Assembly (NCBI GenBank): GCA_936450465.1
Contig: CAKZFU010000074.1
Span: forward strand, 1-64,000
Direction: 5' to 3'
Length of the DNA: 64,000 nucleotides
Source of the DNA: Gibbula magus
Taxonomy: Eukaryota > Mollusca > Gastropoda > Trochida > Trochidae
Made by a program: the position numbers and the translations under genes. This document shows positions 39,027 through 50,656 of the stretch, piece after piece; the first letter of the stretch is position 1; the number at the start of each line of letters is the position of its first letter. Under the pieces are notes generated by a model, which saw nothing but the letters and a program-made list of their open reading frames with translations, did not search any database and was not told where the DNA came from.

Positions 39027-40055
39027 GCTCACATCCTGCCGGTCACATAGACGCATTCACTTTTGGAATCGGTTGCCGTCTTATCGGCAACCCGTGCCGT
39101 TAAGCTGATGCCCAAAACTGGGCCAAAAGGTGACTTTGGCCTAGACAACTTTTGATGGTCTCCTATGGAAGGTCTCATCCTGTCGGTCGCATAGACGCGT
39201 TCACTTTTGGAATCGGTGACCGTCTTATGGGCAAACCGTGCCGTTATAGTCATTCCTGTAGGCCCAATTTTGGGCCAAAAGTCACTTTGACCTAGACAAC
39301 TTTTGATGGTCTCCTATGGAAGCTCACATCCTGCCGGTCGCATAGACGCATTCACTTTTGGAATCGGTTGCCGTCTTATCGGCAACCCGTGCCGTTAAGC
39401 TCATGCCCAAAAATGGGCCAAAAGGTGACTTTGGCCTAGACAACTTTTGATGGTCTCCTATGGAAGGTCTCATCCTGTCGGTCGCATAGACGCGTTCACT
39501 TTTGGAATCGGTGACCGTCTTATGGGCAAACCGTGCCGTTATAGTCATTCCTGTAGGCCCAATTTTGGGCCAAAAGTCACTTTGACCTAGACAACTTTTG
39601 ATGGTCTCCTATGGAAGTTCACATCCTGCCGGTCGCATAGACGCATTCACTTTTGGAATCGGTTGCCGTCTTATCGGCAACCCGTGCCGTTAAGCTCATG
39701 CCCAAAAATGGGCCAAAAGGTGACTTTGGCCTAGACAACTTTTGATGGTCTCCTATGGAAGGTCTCATCCTGTCGGTCGCATAGACGCGTTCACTTTTGG
39801 AATCGGTGACCGTCTTATGGGCAAACCGTGCCGTTATAGTCATTCCTGTAGGCCCAATTTTGGGCCAAAAGTCACTTTGGCCTAGACAACTTTTGATGGT
39901 CTCCTATGGAAGCTCATATCCTGCCGGTCGCATAGACGCATTCACTTTTGGAATCGGTTGCCGTCTTATCGGCAACCCGTGCCGTTAAGCTCATGCCCAA
40001 AAATGGGCCAAAAGGTGACTTTGGCCTAGACAACTTTTGATGGTCTCCTATGGAA

Positions 40056-40206
40056 GGTCTCATCCTGTCGGTCGCATAGACGCGTTCACTTTTGGAATCG
40101 GTGACCGTCTTATGGGCAAACCGTGCCGTTATAGTCATTCCTGTAGGCCCAATTTTGGGCCAAAAGTCACTTTGGCCTAGACAACTTTTGATGGTCTCCT
40201 ATGGAA
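40056..40206 (+). repeat. Representative monomer A, subfamily 2 (151 bp)
   Basis: A consensus-like copy beginning GGTCTCATCC. It differs from the subfamily-1 A monomer at position 6 (A to C); the other bases match the consensus. It contains ACGCGT, GGTGACC, TCCTGTAG and both dyads. Confidence 0.95.
40146..40177. repeat. Two overlapping dyads in monomer A
   Basis: The first dyad (40,146-40,161) is GGCCCAATTTTGGGCC, with 7-bp arms around TT. The second (40,158-40,177) has arms GGCCAAA and TTTGGCC around six bases, AGTCAC. They share four bases, so only one could be extruded at a time. The pair occurs in essentially every A monomer. Confidence 0.9.
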
Positions 40207-40250
40207 GCTCACATCCTGCCGGTCGCATAGACGCATTCACTTTTGGAATC

Positions 40251-40272
40251 GGTTGCCGTCTTATCGGCAACC
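40251..40272. repeat. Perfect inverted repeat in subfamily-2 monomer B (8-bp arms, 6-base loop)
   Basis: The left arm GGTTGCCG at 40,251-40,258 is the exact reverse complement of the right arm CGGCAACC at 40,265-40,272; the loop is TCTTAT. The same structure recurs in nearly every B monomer of 26,054-64,000. In subfamily-1 B monomers the left arm is GGTGACCG, leaving two mismatches. Some copies carry a loop change to TGTTAT with intact arms (for example near 27,848, 29,769, 31,690 and 46,446). Confidence 0.9.
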
Positions 40273-40289
40273 CGTGCCGTTAAGCTCAT

Positions 40290-40321
40290 GCCCAAAAATG
40301 GGCCAAAAGGTGACTTTGGCC
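40290..40321. repeat. Two overlapping dyads in monomer B, subfamily 2
   Basis: GCCCA and TGGGC flank AAAA at 40,290-40,303. GGCCAAA and TTTGGCC flank seven bases at 40,301-40,321. They sit at the positions equivalent to the two dyads of monomer A although the loop sequences differ. In subfamily 1 the outer pair of the second dyad is broken by the GGCA ending. Confidence 0.85.
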
Positions 40322-42566
40322 TAGACAACTTTTGATGGTCTCCTATGGAAGGTCTCATCCTGTCGGTCGCATAGACGCGTTCACTTTTGGAATCGGTGAC
40401 CGTCTTATGGGCAAACCGTGCCGTTATAGTCATTCCTGTAGGCCCAATTTTGGGCCAAAAGTCACTTTGGCCTAGACAACTTTTGATGGTCTCCTATGGA
40501 AGCTCACATCCTGCCGGTCGCATAGACGCATTCACTTTTGGAATCGGTTGCCGTCTTATCGGCAACCCGTGCCGTTAAGCTCATGCCCAAAAATGGGCCA
40601 AAAGGTGACTTTGGCCTAGACAACTTTTGATGGTCTCCTATGGAAGGTCTCATCCTGTCGGTCGCATAGACGCGTTCACTTTTGGAATCGGTGACCGTCT
40701 TATGGGCAAACCGTGCCGTTATAGTCATTCCTGTAGGCCCAATTTTGGGCCAAAAGTCACTTTGGCCTAGACAACTTTTGATGGTCTCCTATGGAAGCTC
40801 ACATCCTGCCGGTCGCATAGACGCATTCACTTTTGGAATCGGTTGCCGTCTTATCGGCAACCCGTGCCGTTAAGCTCATGCCCAAAAATGGGCCAAAAGG
40901 TGACTTTGGCCTAGACAACTTTTGATGGTCTCCTATGGAAGGTCTCATCCTGTCGGTCGCATAGACGCGTTCACTTTTGGAATCGGTGACCGTCTTATGG
41001 GCAAACCGTGCCGTTATAGTCATTCCTGTAGGCCCAATTTTGGGCCAAAAGTCACTTTGGCCTAGACAACTTTTGATGGTCTCCTATGGAAGCTCACATC
41101 CTGCCGGTCGCATAGACGCATTCACTTTTGGAATCGGTTGCCGTCTTATCGGCAACCCGTGCCGTTAAGCTGATGCCCAAAAATGGGCCAAAAGGTGACT
41201 TTGGCCTAGACAACTTTTGATGGTCTCCTATGGAAGGTCTCATCCTGTCGGTCGCATAGACGCGTTCACTTTTGGAATCGGTGACCGTCTTATGGGCAAA
41301 CCGTGCCGTTATAGTCATTCCTGTAGGCCCAATTTTGGGCCAAAAGTCACTTTGGCCTAGACAACTTTTGATGGTCTCCTATGGAAGCTCACATCCTGCC
41401 GGTCGCATAGACGCATTCACTTTTGGAATCGGTTGCCGTCTTATCGGCAACCCGTGCCGTTAAGCTCATGCCCAAAAATGGGCCAAAAGGTGACTTTGGC
41501 CTAGACAACTTTTGATGGTCTCCTATGGAAGGTCTCATCCTGTCGGTCGCATAGACGCGTTCACTTTTGGAATCGGTGACCGTCTTATGGGCAAACCGTG
41601 CCGTTATAGTCATTCCTGTAGGCCCAATTTTGGGCCAAAAGTCACTTTGGCCTAGACAACTTTTGATGGTCTCCTATGGAAGCTCACATCCTGCCGGTCG
41701 CATAGACGCATTCACTTTTGGAATCGGTTGCCGTCTTATCGGCAACCCGTGCCGTTAAGCTCATGCCCAAAAATGGGCCAAAAGGTGACTTTGGCCTAGA
41801 CAACTTTTGATGGTCTCCTATGGAAGGTCTCATCCTGTCGGTCGCATAGACGCGTTCACTTTTGGAATCGGTGACCGTCTTATCGGCAAACCGTGCCGTT
41901 ATAGTCATTCCTGTAGGCCCAATTTTGGGCCAAAAGTCACTTTGGCCTAGACAACTTTTGATGGTCTCCTATGGAAGCTCACATCCTGCCGGTCGCATAG
42001 ACGCATTCACTTTTGGAATCGGTTGCCGTCTTATCGGCAACCCGTGCCGTTAAGCTCATGCCCAAAAATGGGCCAAAAGGTGACTTTGGCCTAGACAACT
42101 TTTGATGGTCTCCTATGGAAGGTCTCATCCTGTCGGTCGCATAGACGCGTTCACTTTTGGAATCGGTGACCGTCTTATGGGCAAACCGTGCCGTTATAGT
42201 CATTCCTGTAGGCCCAATTTTGGGCCAAAAGTCACTTTGGCCTAGACAACTTTTGATCGTCTCCTATGGAAGCTCACATCCTGCCGGTCGCATAGACGCA
42301 TTCACTTTTGGAATCGGTTGCCGTCTTATCGGCAACCCGTGCCGTTAAGCTCATGCCCAAAAATGGGCCAAAAGGTGACTTTGGCCTAGACAACTTTTGA
42401 TGGTCTCCTATGGAAGGTCTCATCCTGTCGGTCGCATAGACGCGTTCACTTTTGGAATCGGTGACCGTCTTATGGGCAAACCGTGCCGTTATAGTCATTC
42501 CTGTAGGCCCAATTTTGGGCCAAAAGTCACTTTGGCCTAGACAACTTTTGATGGTCTCCTATGGAA

Positions 42567-42854
42567 GCTCACATCCTGCCGGTCGCATAGACGCATTCAC
42601 TTTTGGAATCGGTTGCCGTCTTATCGGCAACCCGTGCCGTTAAGCTCATGCCCAAAAATGGGCCAAAAGGTGACTTTGGCCTAGACAACTTTTGATGGTC
42701 TCCTATGGAAGCTCACATCCTGCCGGTCGCATAGACGCATTCACTTTTGGAATCGGTTGCCGTCTTATCGGCAACCCGTGCCGTTAAGCTCATGCCCAAA
42801 AATGGGCCAAAAGGTGACTTTGGCCTAGACAACTTTTGATGGTCTCCTATGGAA
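42567..42854 (+). repeat. B-B junction (A monomer missing)
   Basis: Two B monomers in succession; the second starts at 42,711. Confidence 0.95.
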
Positions 42855-44400
42855 GGTCTCATCCTGTCGGTCGCATAGACGCGTTCACTTTTGGAATCGG
42901 TGACCGTCTTATGGGCAAACCGTGCCGTTATAGTCATTCCTGTAGGCCCAATTTTGGGCCAAAAGTCACTTTGGCCTAGACAACTTTTGATGGTCTCCTA
43001 TGGAAGCTCACATCCTGCCGGTCGCATAGACGCATTCACTTTTGGAATCGGTTGCCGTCTTATCGGCAACCCGTGCCGTTAAGCTCATGCCCAAAAATGG
43101 GCCAAAAGGTGACTTTGGCCTAGACAACTTTTGATGGTCTCCTATGGAAGGTCTCATCCTGTCGGTCGCATAGACGCGTTCACTTTTGGAATCGGTGACC
43201 GTCTTATGGGCAAACCGTGCCGTTAAACTCATTCCTGTAGGCCCAATTTTGGGCCAAAAGTCACTTTGGCCTAGACAACTTTTGATGGTCTCCTATGGAA
43301 GCTCACATCCTGCCGGTCGCATAGACGCATTCACTTTTGGAATCGGTTGCCGTCTTATCGGCAACCCGTGCCGTTAAGCTCATGCCCAAAAATGGGCCAA
43401 AAGGTGACTTTGGCCTAGACAACTTTTGATGGTCTCCTATGGAAGGTCTCATCCTGTCGGTCGCATAGACGCGTTCACTTTTGGAATCGGTGACCGTCTT
43501 ATGGGCAAACCGTGCCGTTATAGTCATTCCTGTAGGCCCAATTTTGGGCCAAAAGTCACTTTGGCCTAGACAACTTTTGATGGTCTCCTATGGAAGCTCA
43601 CATCCTGCCGGTCGCATAGACGCATTCACTTTTGGAATCGGTTGCCGTCTTATCGGCAACCCGTGCCGTTAAGCTCATGCCCAAAAATGGGCCAAAAGGT
43701 GACTTTGGCCTAGACAACTTTTGATGGTCTCCTATGGAAGGTCTCATCCTGTCGGTCGCATAGACGCGTTCACTTTTGGAATCGGTGACCGTCTTATGGG
43801 CAAACCGTGCCGTTATATTCATTTCTGTAGGCCCAATTTTGGGCCAAAAGTCACTTTGGCCTAGACAACTTTTGATGGTCTCCTATGGAAGCTCACATCC
43901 TGCCGGTTGCATAGACGCATTCACTTTTGGAATCGGTTGCCGTCTTATCGGCAACCCGTGCCGTTAAGCTCATGCCCAAAAATGGGCCAAAAGGTGACTT
44001 TGGCCTAGACAACTTTTGATGGTCTCCTATGGAAGGTCTCATCCTGTCGGTCGCATAGACGCGTTCACTTTTGGAATCGGTGACCGTCTTATGGGCAAAC
44101 CGTGCCGTTATAGTGATTCCTGTAGGCCCAATTTTGGGCCAAAAGTCACTTTGGCCTAGACAACTTTTGATGGTCTCCTATGGAAGCTCACATCCTGCCG
44201 GTCGCATAGACGCATTCACTTTTGGAATCGGTGACCGTCTTATCGGCAACCCGTGCCGTTAAGCTCATGCCCAAAAATGGGCCAAAAGGTGACTTTGGCC
44301 TAGACAACTTTTGATGGTCTCCTATGGAAGGTCTCCTCCTGTCGGTCGCATAGACGCGTTCACTTTTGGAATCGGTGACCGTCTTATGGGCAAACCGTGC
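42711..44400 (+). repeat. Tandem duplication with 1,914-bp period, first copy
   Basis: The period equals six dimers plus one extra B (6 x 295 + 144). Markers repeated 1,914 bp downstream are the doubled B, an A monomer with a B-like TTAAA (43,226 and 45,140), TTATATTCATTTCTG, GGTTGCATAG, AGTGATTCC, and a B monomer with GGTGACC (44,230 and 46,144). The right end is approximate. Confidence 0.85.
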
Positions 44401-44480
44401 CGTTATAGTCATTCCTGTAGGCCCAATTTTGGGCCAAAAGTCACTTTGGCCTAGACAACTTTTGATGGTCTCCTATGGAA

Positions 44481-44768
44481 GCTCACATCCTGCCGGTCGC
44501 ATAGACGCATTCACTTTTGGAATCGGTTGCCGTCTTATCGGCAACCCGTGCCGTTAAGCTCATGCCCAAAAATGGGCCAAAAGGTGACTTTGGCCTAGAC
44601 AACTTTTGATGGTCTCCTATGGAAGCTCACATCCTGCCGGTCGCATAGACGCATTCACTTTTGGAATCGGTTGCCGTCTTATCGGCAACCCGTGCCGTTA
44701 AGCTCATGCCCAAAAATGGGCCAAAAGGTGACTTTGGCCTAGACAACTTTTGATGGTCTCCTATGGAA
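44481..44768 (+). repeat. B-B junction (A monomer missing)
   Basis: The second B starts at 44,625, 1,914 bp after the previous B-B junction. Confidence 0.95.
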
Positions 44769-46314
44769 GGTCTCATCCTGTCGGTCGCATAGACGCGTTC
44801 ACTTTTGGAATCGGTGACCGTCTTATGGGCAAACCGTGCCGTTATAGTCATTCCTGTAGGCCCAATTTTGGGCCAAAAGTCACTTTGGCCTAGACAACTT
44901 TTGATGGTCTCCTATGGAAGCTCACATCCTGCCGGTCGCATAGACGCATTCACTTTTGGAATCGGTTGCCGTCTTATCGGCAACCCGTGCCGTTAAGCTC
45001 ATGCCCAAAAATGGGCCAAAAGGTGACTTTGGCCTAGACAACTTTTGATGGTCTCCTATGGAAGGTCTCATCCTGTCGGTCGCATAGACGCGTTCACTTT
45101 TGGAATCGGTGACCGTCTTATGGGCAAACCGTGCCGTTAAAGTCATTCCTGTAGGCCCAATTTTGGGCCAAAAGTCACTTTGGCCTAGACAACTTTTGAT
45201 GGTCTCCTATGGAAGCTCACATCCTGCCGGTCGCATAGACGCATTCACTTTTGGAATCGGTTGCCGTCTTATCGGCAACCCGTGCCGTTAAGCTCATGCC
45301 CAAAAATGGGCCAAAAGGTGACTTTGGCCTAGACAACTTTTGATGGTCTCCTATGGAAGGTCTCATCCTGTCGGTCGCATAGACGCGTTCACTTTTGGAA
45401 TCGGTGACCGTCTTATGGGCAAACCGTGCCGTTATAGTCATTCCTGTAGGCCCAATTTTGGGCCAAAAGTCACTTTGGCCTAGACAACTTTTGATGGTCT
45501 CCTATGGAAGCTCACATCCTGCCGGTCGCATAGACGCATTCACTTTTGGAATCGGTTGCCGTCTTATCGGCAACCCGTGCCGTTAAGCTCATGCCCAAAA
45601 ATGGGCCAAAAGGTGACTTTGGCCTAGACAACTTTTGATGGTCTCCTATGGAAGGTCTCATCCTGTCGGTCGCATAGACGCGTTCACTTTTGGAATCGGT
45701 GACCGTCTTATGGGCAAACCGTGCCGTTATATTCATTTCTGTAGGCCCAATTTTGGGCCAAAAGTCACTTTGGCCTAGACAACTTTTGATGGTCTCCTAT
45801 GGAAGCTCACATCCTGCCGGTTGCATAGACGCATTCACTTTTGGAATCGGTTGCCGTCTTATCGGCAACCCGTGCCGTTAAGCTCATGCCCAAAAATGGG
45901 CCAAAAGGTGACTTTGGCCTAGACAACTTTTGATGGTCTCCTATGGAAGGTCTCATCCTGTCGGTCGCATAGACGCGTTCACTTTTGGAATCGGTGACCG
46001 TCTTATGGGCAAACCGTGCCGTTATAGTGATTCCTGTAGGCCCAATTTTGGGCCAAAAGTCACTTTGGCCTAGACAACTTTTGATGGTCTCCTATGGAAG
46101 CTCACATCCTGCCGGTCGCATAGACGCATTCACTTTTGGAATCGGTGACCGTCTTATCGGCAACCCGTGCCGTTAAGCTCATGCCCAAAAATGGGCCAAA
46201 AGGTGACTTTGGCCTAGACAACTTTTGATGGTCTCCTATGGAAGGTCTCCTCCTGTCGGTCGCATAGACGCGTTCACTTTTGGAATCGGTGACCGTCTTA
46301 TGGGCAAACCGTGC
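44625..46314 (+). repeat. Tandem duplication with 1,914-bp period, second copy
   Basis: Matches 42,711-44,400 at +1,914. The marker CTCCTCCTG near 44,335 also recurs near 46,249. Similarity then breaks: the next A has AGTGATTCC and the next B has CCGTGTTATC, as in the 1,921-bp units. Confidence 0.83.
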
Positions 46315-47718
46315 CGTTATAGTGATTCCTGTAGGCCCAATTTTGGGCCAAAAGTCACTTTGGCCTAGACAACTTTTGATGGTCTCCTATGGAAGCTCAC
46401 ATCCTGCCGGTCGCATAGACGCATTCACTTTTGGAATCGGTTGCCGTGTTATCGGCAACCCGTGCCGTTAAGCTCATGCCCAAAAATGGGCCAAAAGGTG
46501 ACTTTGGCCTAGACAACTTTTGATGGTCTCCTATGGAAGGTCTCATCCTGTCGGTCACATAGACGCGTTCACTTTTGGAATCGGTGACCGTCTTATGGGC
46601 AAACCGTGCCGTTATAGTCATTCCTGTAGGCCCAATTTTGGGCCAAAAGTCACTTTGGCCTAGACAACTTTTGATGGTCTCCTATGGAAGCTCACATCCT
46701 GCCGGTCGCATAGACGCATTCACTTTTGGAATCGGTTGCCGTCTTATCGGCAACCCGTGCCGTTAAGCTCATGCCCAAAAATGGGCCAAAAGATGACTTT
46801 GGCCTAGACAACTTTTGATGGTCTCCTATGGAAGGTCTCATCCTGTCGGTCGCATAGACGCGTTCACTTTTGGAATCGGTGACCGTCTTATGGGCAAACC
46901 GTGCCGTTATAGTCATTCCTGTAGGCCCAATTTTGGGCCAAAAGTCACTTTGGCCTAGACAACTTTTGATGGTCTCCTATGGAAGCTCACATCCTGCCGG
47001 TCGCATAGACGCATTCACTTTTGGAATCGGTTGCCGTCTTATCGGCAACCCGTGCCGTTAAGCTCATTCCCAAAAATGGGCCAAAAGGTGACTTTGGCCT
47101 AGACAACTTTTGATGGTCTCCTATGGAAGGTCTCATCCTGTCGGTCGCATAGACGCGTTCACTTTTGGAATCGGTGACCGTCTTATGGGCAAACCGTGCC
47201 GTTATATTCATTCCTGTAGGCCCAATTTTGGGCCTAAAGTCACTTTGGCCTAGACAACTTTTGATGGTCTCCTATGGAAGCTCACATCCTGCCGGTCGCA
47301 TAGACGCATTCACTTTTGGAATCGGTTGCCGTCTTATCGGCAACCCGTGCCGTTAAGCTCATGCCCAAAAATGGGCCAAAAGGTGACTTTGGCCTAGACA
47401 ACTTTTGATGGTCTCCTATGGAAGGTCTCCTCCTGTCGGTCGCATAGACGCGTTCACTTTTGGAATCGGTGACCGTCTTATGGGCAAACCGTGCCGTTAT
47501 AGTGATTCCTGTAGGCCCAATTTTGGGCCAAAAGTCACTTTGGCCTAGACAACTTTTGATGGTCTCCTATGGAAGCTCACATCCTGCCGGTCGCATAGAC
47601 GCATTCACTTTTGGAATCGGTTGCCGTGTTATCGGCAACCCGTGCCGTTAAGCTCATGCCCAAAAATGGGCCAAAAGGTGACTTTGGCCTAGACAACTTT
47701 TGATGGTCTCCTATGGAA

Positions 47719-48020
47719 GGTCTCATCCTGTCGGTCGCATAGACGCGTTCACTTTTGGAATCGGTGACCGTCTTATGGGCAAACCGTGCCGTTATAGTCA
47801 TTCCTGTAGGCCTAATTTTGGGCCAAAAGTCACTTTGGCCTAGACAACTTTTGATGGTCTCCTATGGAAGGTCTCATCCTGTCGGTCGCATAGACGCGTT
47901 CACTTTTGGAATCGGTGACCGTCTTATGGGCAAACCGTGCCGTTATAGTCATTCCTGTAGGCCCAATTTTGGGCCAAAAGTCACTTTGGCCTAGACAACT
48001 TTTGATGGTCTCCTATGGAA
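47719..48020 (+). repeat. A-A junction (B monomer missing)
   Basis: The second A starts at 47,870, 11,354 bp after 36,516, with the same GGCCTAATTTTG marker. Confidence 0.95.
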
Positions 48021-49569
48021 GCTCACATCCTGCCGGTCGCATAGACGCATTCACTTTTGGAATCGGTTGCCGTCTTATCGGCAACCCGTGCCGTTAAGCT
48101 CATTCCCAAAAATGGGCCAAAAGGTGACTTTGGCCTAGACAACTTTTGATGGTCTCCTATGGAAGGTCTCATCCTGTCGGTCGCATAGACGCGTTCACTT
48201 TTGGAATCGGTGACCGTCTTATGGGCAAACCGTGCCGTTATAGTCATTCCTGTAGGCCCAATTTTGGGCCAAAAGTCACTTTGGCCTAGACAACTTTTGA
48301 TGGTCTCCTATGGAAGCTCACATCCTGCCGGTCGCATAGACGCATTCACTTTTGTAATCGGTTGCCGTCTTATCGGCAACCCGTGCCGTTAAGCTCATGC
48401 CCAAAAATGGGCCAAAAGGTGACTTTGGCCTAGACAACTTTTGATGGTCTCCTATGGAAGGTCTCATCCTGTCGGTCGCATAGACGCGTTCACTTTTGGA
48501 ATCGGTGACCGTCTTATGGGCAAACCGTGCCGTTATAGTCATTCCTGTAGGCCCAATTTTGGGCCAAAAGTCACTTTGGCCTAGACAACTTTTGATGGTC
48601 TCCTATGGAAGCTCACATCCTGCCGGTCGCATAGACGCATTCACTTTTGGAATCGGTTGCCGTCTTATCGGCAACCCGTGCCGTTAAGCTCATGCCCAAA
48701 AATGGGCCAAAAGGTGACTTTGGCCTAGACAACTTTTGATGGTCTCCTATGGAAGGTCTCATCCTGTCGGTCGCATAGACGCGTTCACTTTTGGAATCGG
48801 TGACCGTCTTATTGGCAAACCGCGCCGTTATAGTCATTCCTGTAGGCCCAATTTTGGGCCAAAAGTCACTTTGGCCTAGACAAATTTTGATGGTCTCCTA
48901 TGGAAGCTCACATCCTGCCGGTCGCATAGACGCATTCACTTTTGGAATCGGTTGCCGTCTTATCGGCAACCCGTGCCGTTAAGCTCATGCCCAAAAATGG
49001 GCCAAAAGGTGACTTTGGCCTAGACAACTTTTGATGGTCTCCTATGGAAGGTCTCATCCTGTCGGTCGCATAGACGCGTTCACTTTTGGAATCGGTGACC
49101 GTCTTATGGGCAAACCGTGCCGTTATAGTCATTCCTGTAGGCCCAATTTTGGGCCAAAAGTCACTTTGGCCTAGACAACTTTTGATGGTCTCCTATGGAA
49201 GCTCACATCCTGCCGGTCGCATAGACGCATTCACTTTTGGAATCGGTTGCCGTCTTATCGGCAACCCGTGCCGTTAAGCTCATGCCCAAAAATGGGCCAA
49301 AAGGTGACTTTGGCCTAGACAACTTTTGATGGTCTCCTATGGAAGGTCTCATCCTGTCGGTCGCATAGACGCGTTCACTTTTGGAATCGGTGACCGTCTT
49401 ATGGGCAAACCGTGCCGTTATAGTCATTCCTGTAGGCCCAATTTTGGGCCAAAAGTCACTTTGGCCTAGACAACTTTTGATGGTCTCCTATGGAAGCTCA
49501 CATCCTGCCGGTCGCATAGACGCATTCACTTTTGGAATCGGTTGCCGTCTTATCGGCAACCCGTGCCGT

Positions 49570-50656
49570 TAAGCTGATGCCCAAAAAATGGGCCAAAAGG
49601 TGACTTTGGCCTAGACAACTTTTGATGGTCTCCTATGGAAGGTCTCATCCTGTCGGTCGCATAGACGCGTTCACTTTTGGAATCGGTGACCGTCTTATGG
49701 GCAAACCGTGCCGTTATAGTCATTCCTGTAGGCCCAATTTTGGGCCAAAAGTCACTTTGGCCTAGACAACTTTGATGGTCTCCTATTGAAGCTCACATCC
49801 TGCCGGTCGCATAGACGCATTCACTTTTGGAATCGGTTGCCCGTCTTATCGGCAACCCGTGCCGTTAAGCTCATGCCCAAAAATGGGCCAAAAGGTGACT
49901 TTGGCTAGACAACTTTTGATGGTCTCCTATGGAAGGTCTCATCCTGTCGGTCGCATAGACGCTTTCACTTTTGGAATCGGTGACCGTCTTATGGGCCAAA
50001 CCGTGCCGTTATAGTCATTCCTGTAGGCCCAATTTTGGGCCAAAAGTCACTTTGGCTAGACAACTTTTGATGGTCTCCTATGGAAGCTCACATCCTGCCG
50101 GTCGCATAGACGCATTCACTTTTGGAATCGGTTGCCGTCTTATCGGCAACCCGTGCCGTTAAGCTCATGCCCAAAAATGGGCCAAAGGTGACTTTGGCCT
50201 AGACAACTTTTGATGGTCTCCTATGGAAGGTCTCACCCTGTCGGTCGCATAGACGCGTTCACTTTTGGAATCGGTGACCGTCTTATGGGCAAACCGTTGC
50301 CGTTATAGTCATTCCTGTAGGCCCAATTTTGGGCCAAAAGTCACTTTGGCCTAGACAACTTTTGATGGTCTCCTATGGAAGCTCACACCTGGCCGGTCAC
50401 ATAGACGCATTCACTTTTGGAATCGGTTGCCGTCTTATCGGCAACCCGTGCCGTTAAGCTGATGCCCAAAACTGGGCCAAAAGGTGACTTTGGCCTAGAC
50501 AACTTTTGATGGTCTCCTATGGAAGGTCTCATCCTGTCGGTCGCATAGACGCGTTCACTTTTGGAATCGGTGACCGTCTTATGGGCAAACCGTGCCGTTA
50601 TAGTCATTCCTGGTAGGCCCAATTTTGGGCCAAAAGTCACTTTGACCTAGACACTT
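49570..50656 (+). other. Indel-dense patch in subfamily 2
   Basis: About eleven single-base indels plus small substitutions lie in 1.09 kb, for example CCCAAAAAATGGG, AACTTTGATGG, TTGCCCGTC, GGCTAGAC twice, GGGCCAAACCG, GCCAAAGGTG, CCGTTGCCG, CCTGGTAGG and AGACACTTTTG. The sister copy at about 38,216-39,302 has none of them. Gains and losses cancel, so the 11,354-bp offset is the same on both sides. Probably an unpolished assembly patch. Confidence 0.8.

Larger units (their letters stand above)
40207..40350 (+). repeat. Representative monomer B, subfamily 2 (144 bp)
   Basis: A consensus-like copy beginning GCTCACATCC. It has CGGTTGCCG in place of CGGTGACCG, so the BstEII-type site is lost, an added base in CAACCCGTGCC, and TTTGGCCTAG, which completes the second dyad. 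Its final 38 bases are identical to the final 38 bases of monomer A. Confidence 0.95.
35890..44230 (+). repeat. Large duplicated block (about 8.3 kb), first copy
   Basis: Variants recur at +11,354 bp. They include AGTGATTCC (36,150), the A-A junction (36,516), AAGCTGATGCCCAAAACTGG (about 39,105), GAAGTTCACATC (about 39,615), an A monomer with CTTATCGGC (41,884), GATCGTCTCC (about 42,256), the doubled B (42,711) and TTATATTCATTTCTG (about 43,815). The left limit is where a one-dimer deletion changes the offset. The right limit is the last shared marker, AGTGATTCC near 44,113, before a B monomer with GGTGACC. Ends are approximate. Confidence 0.85.
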
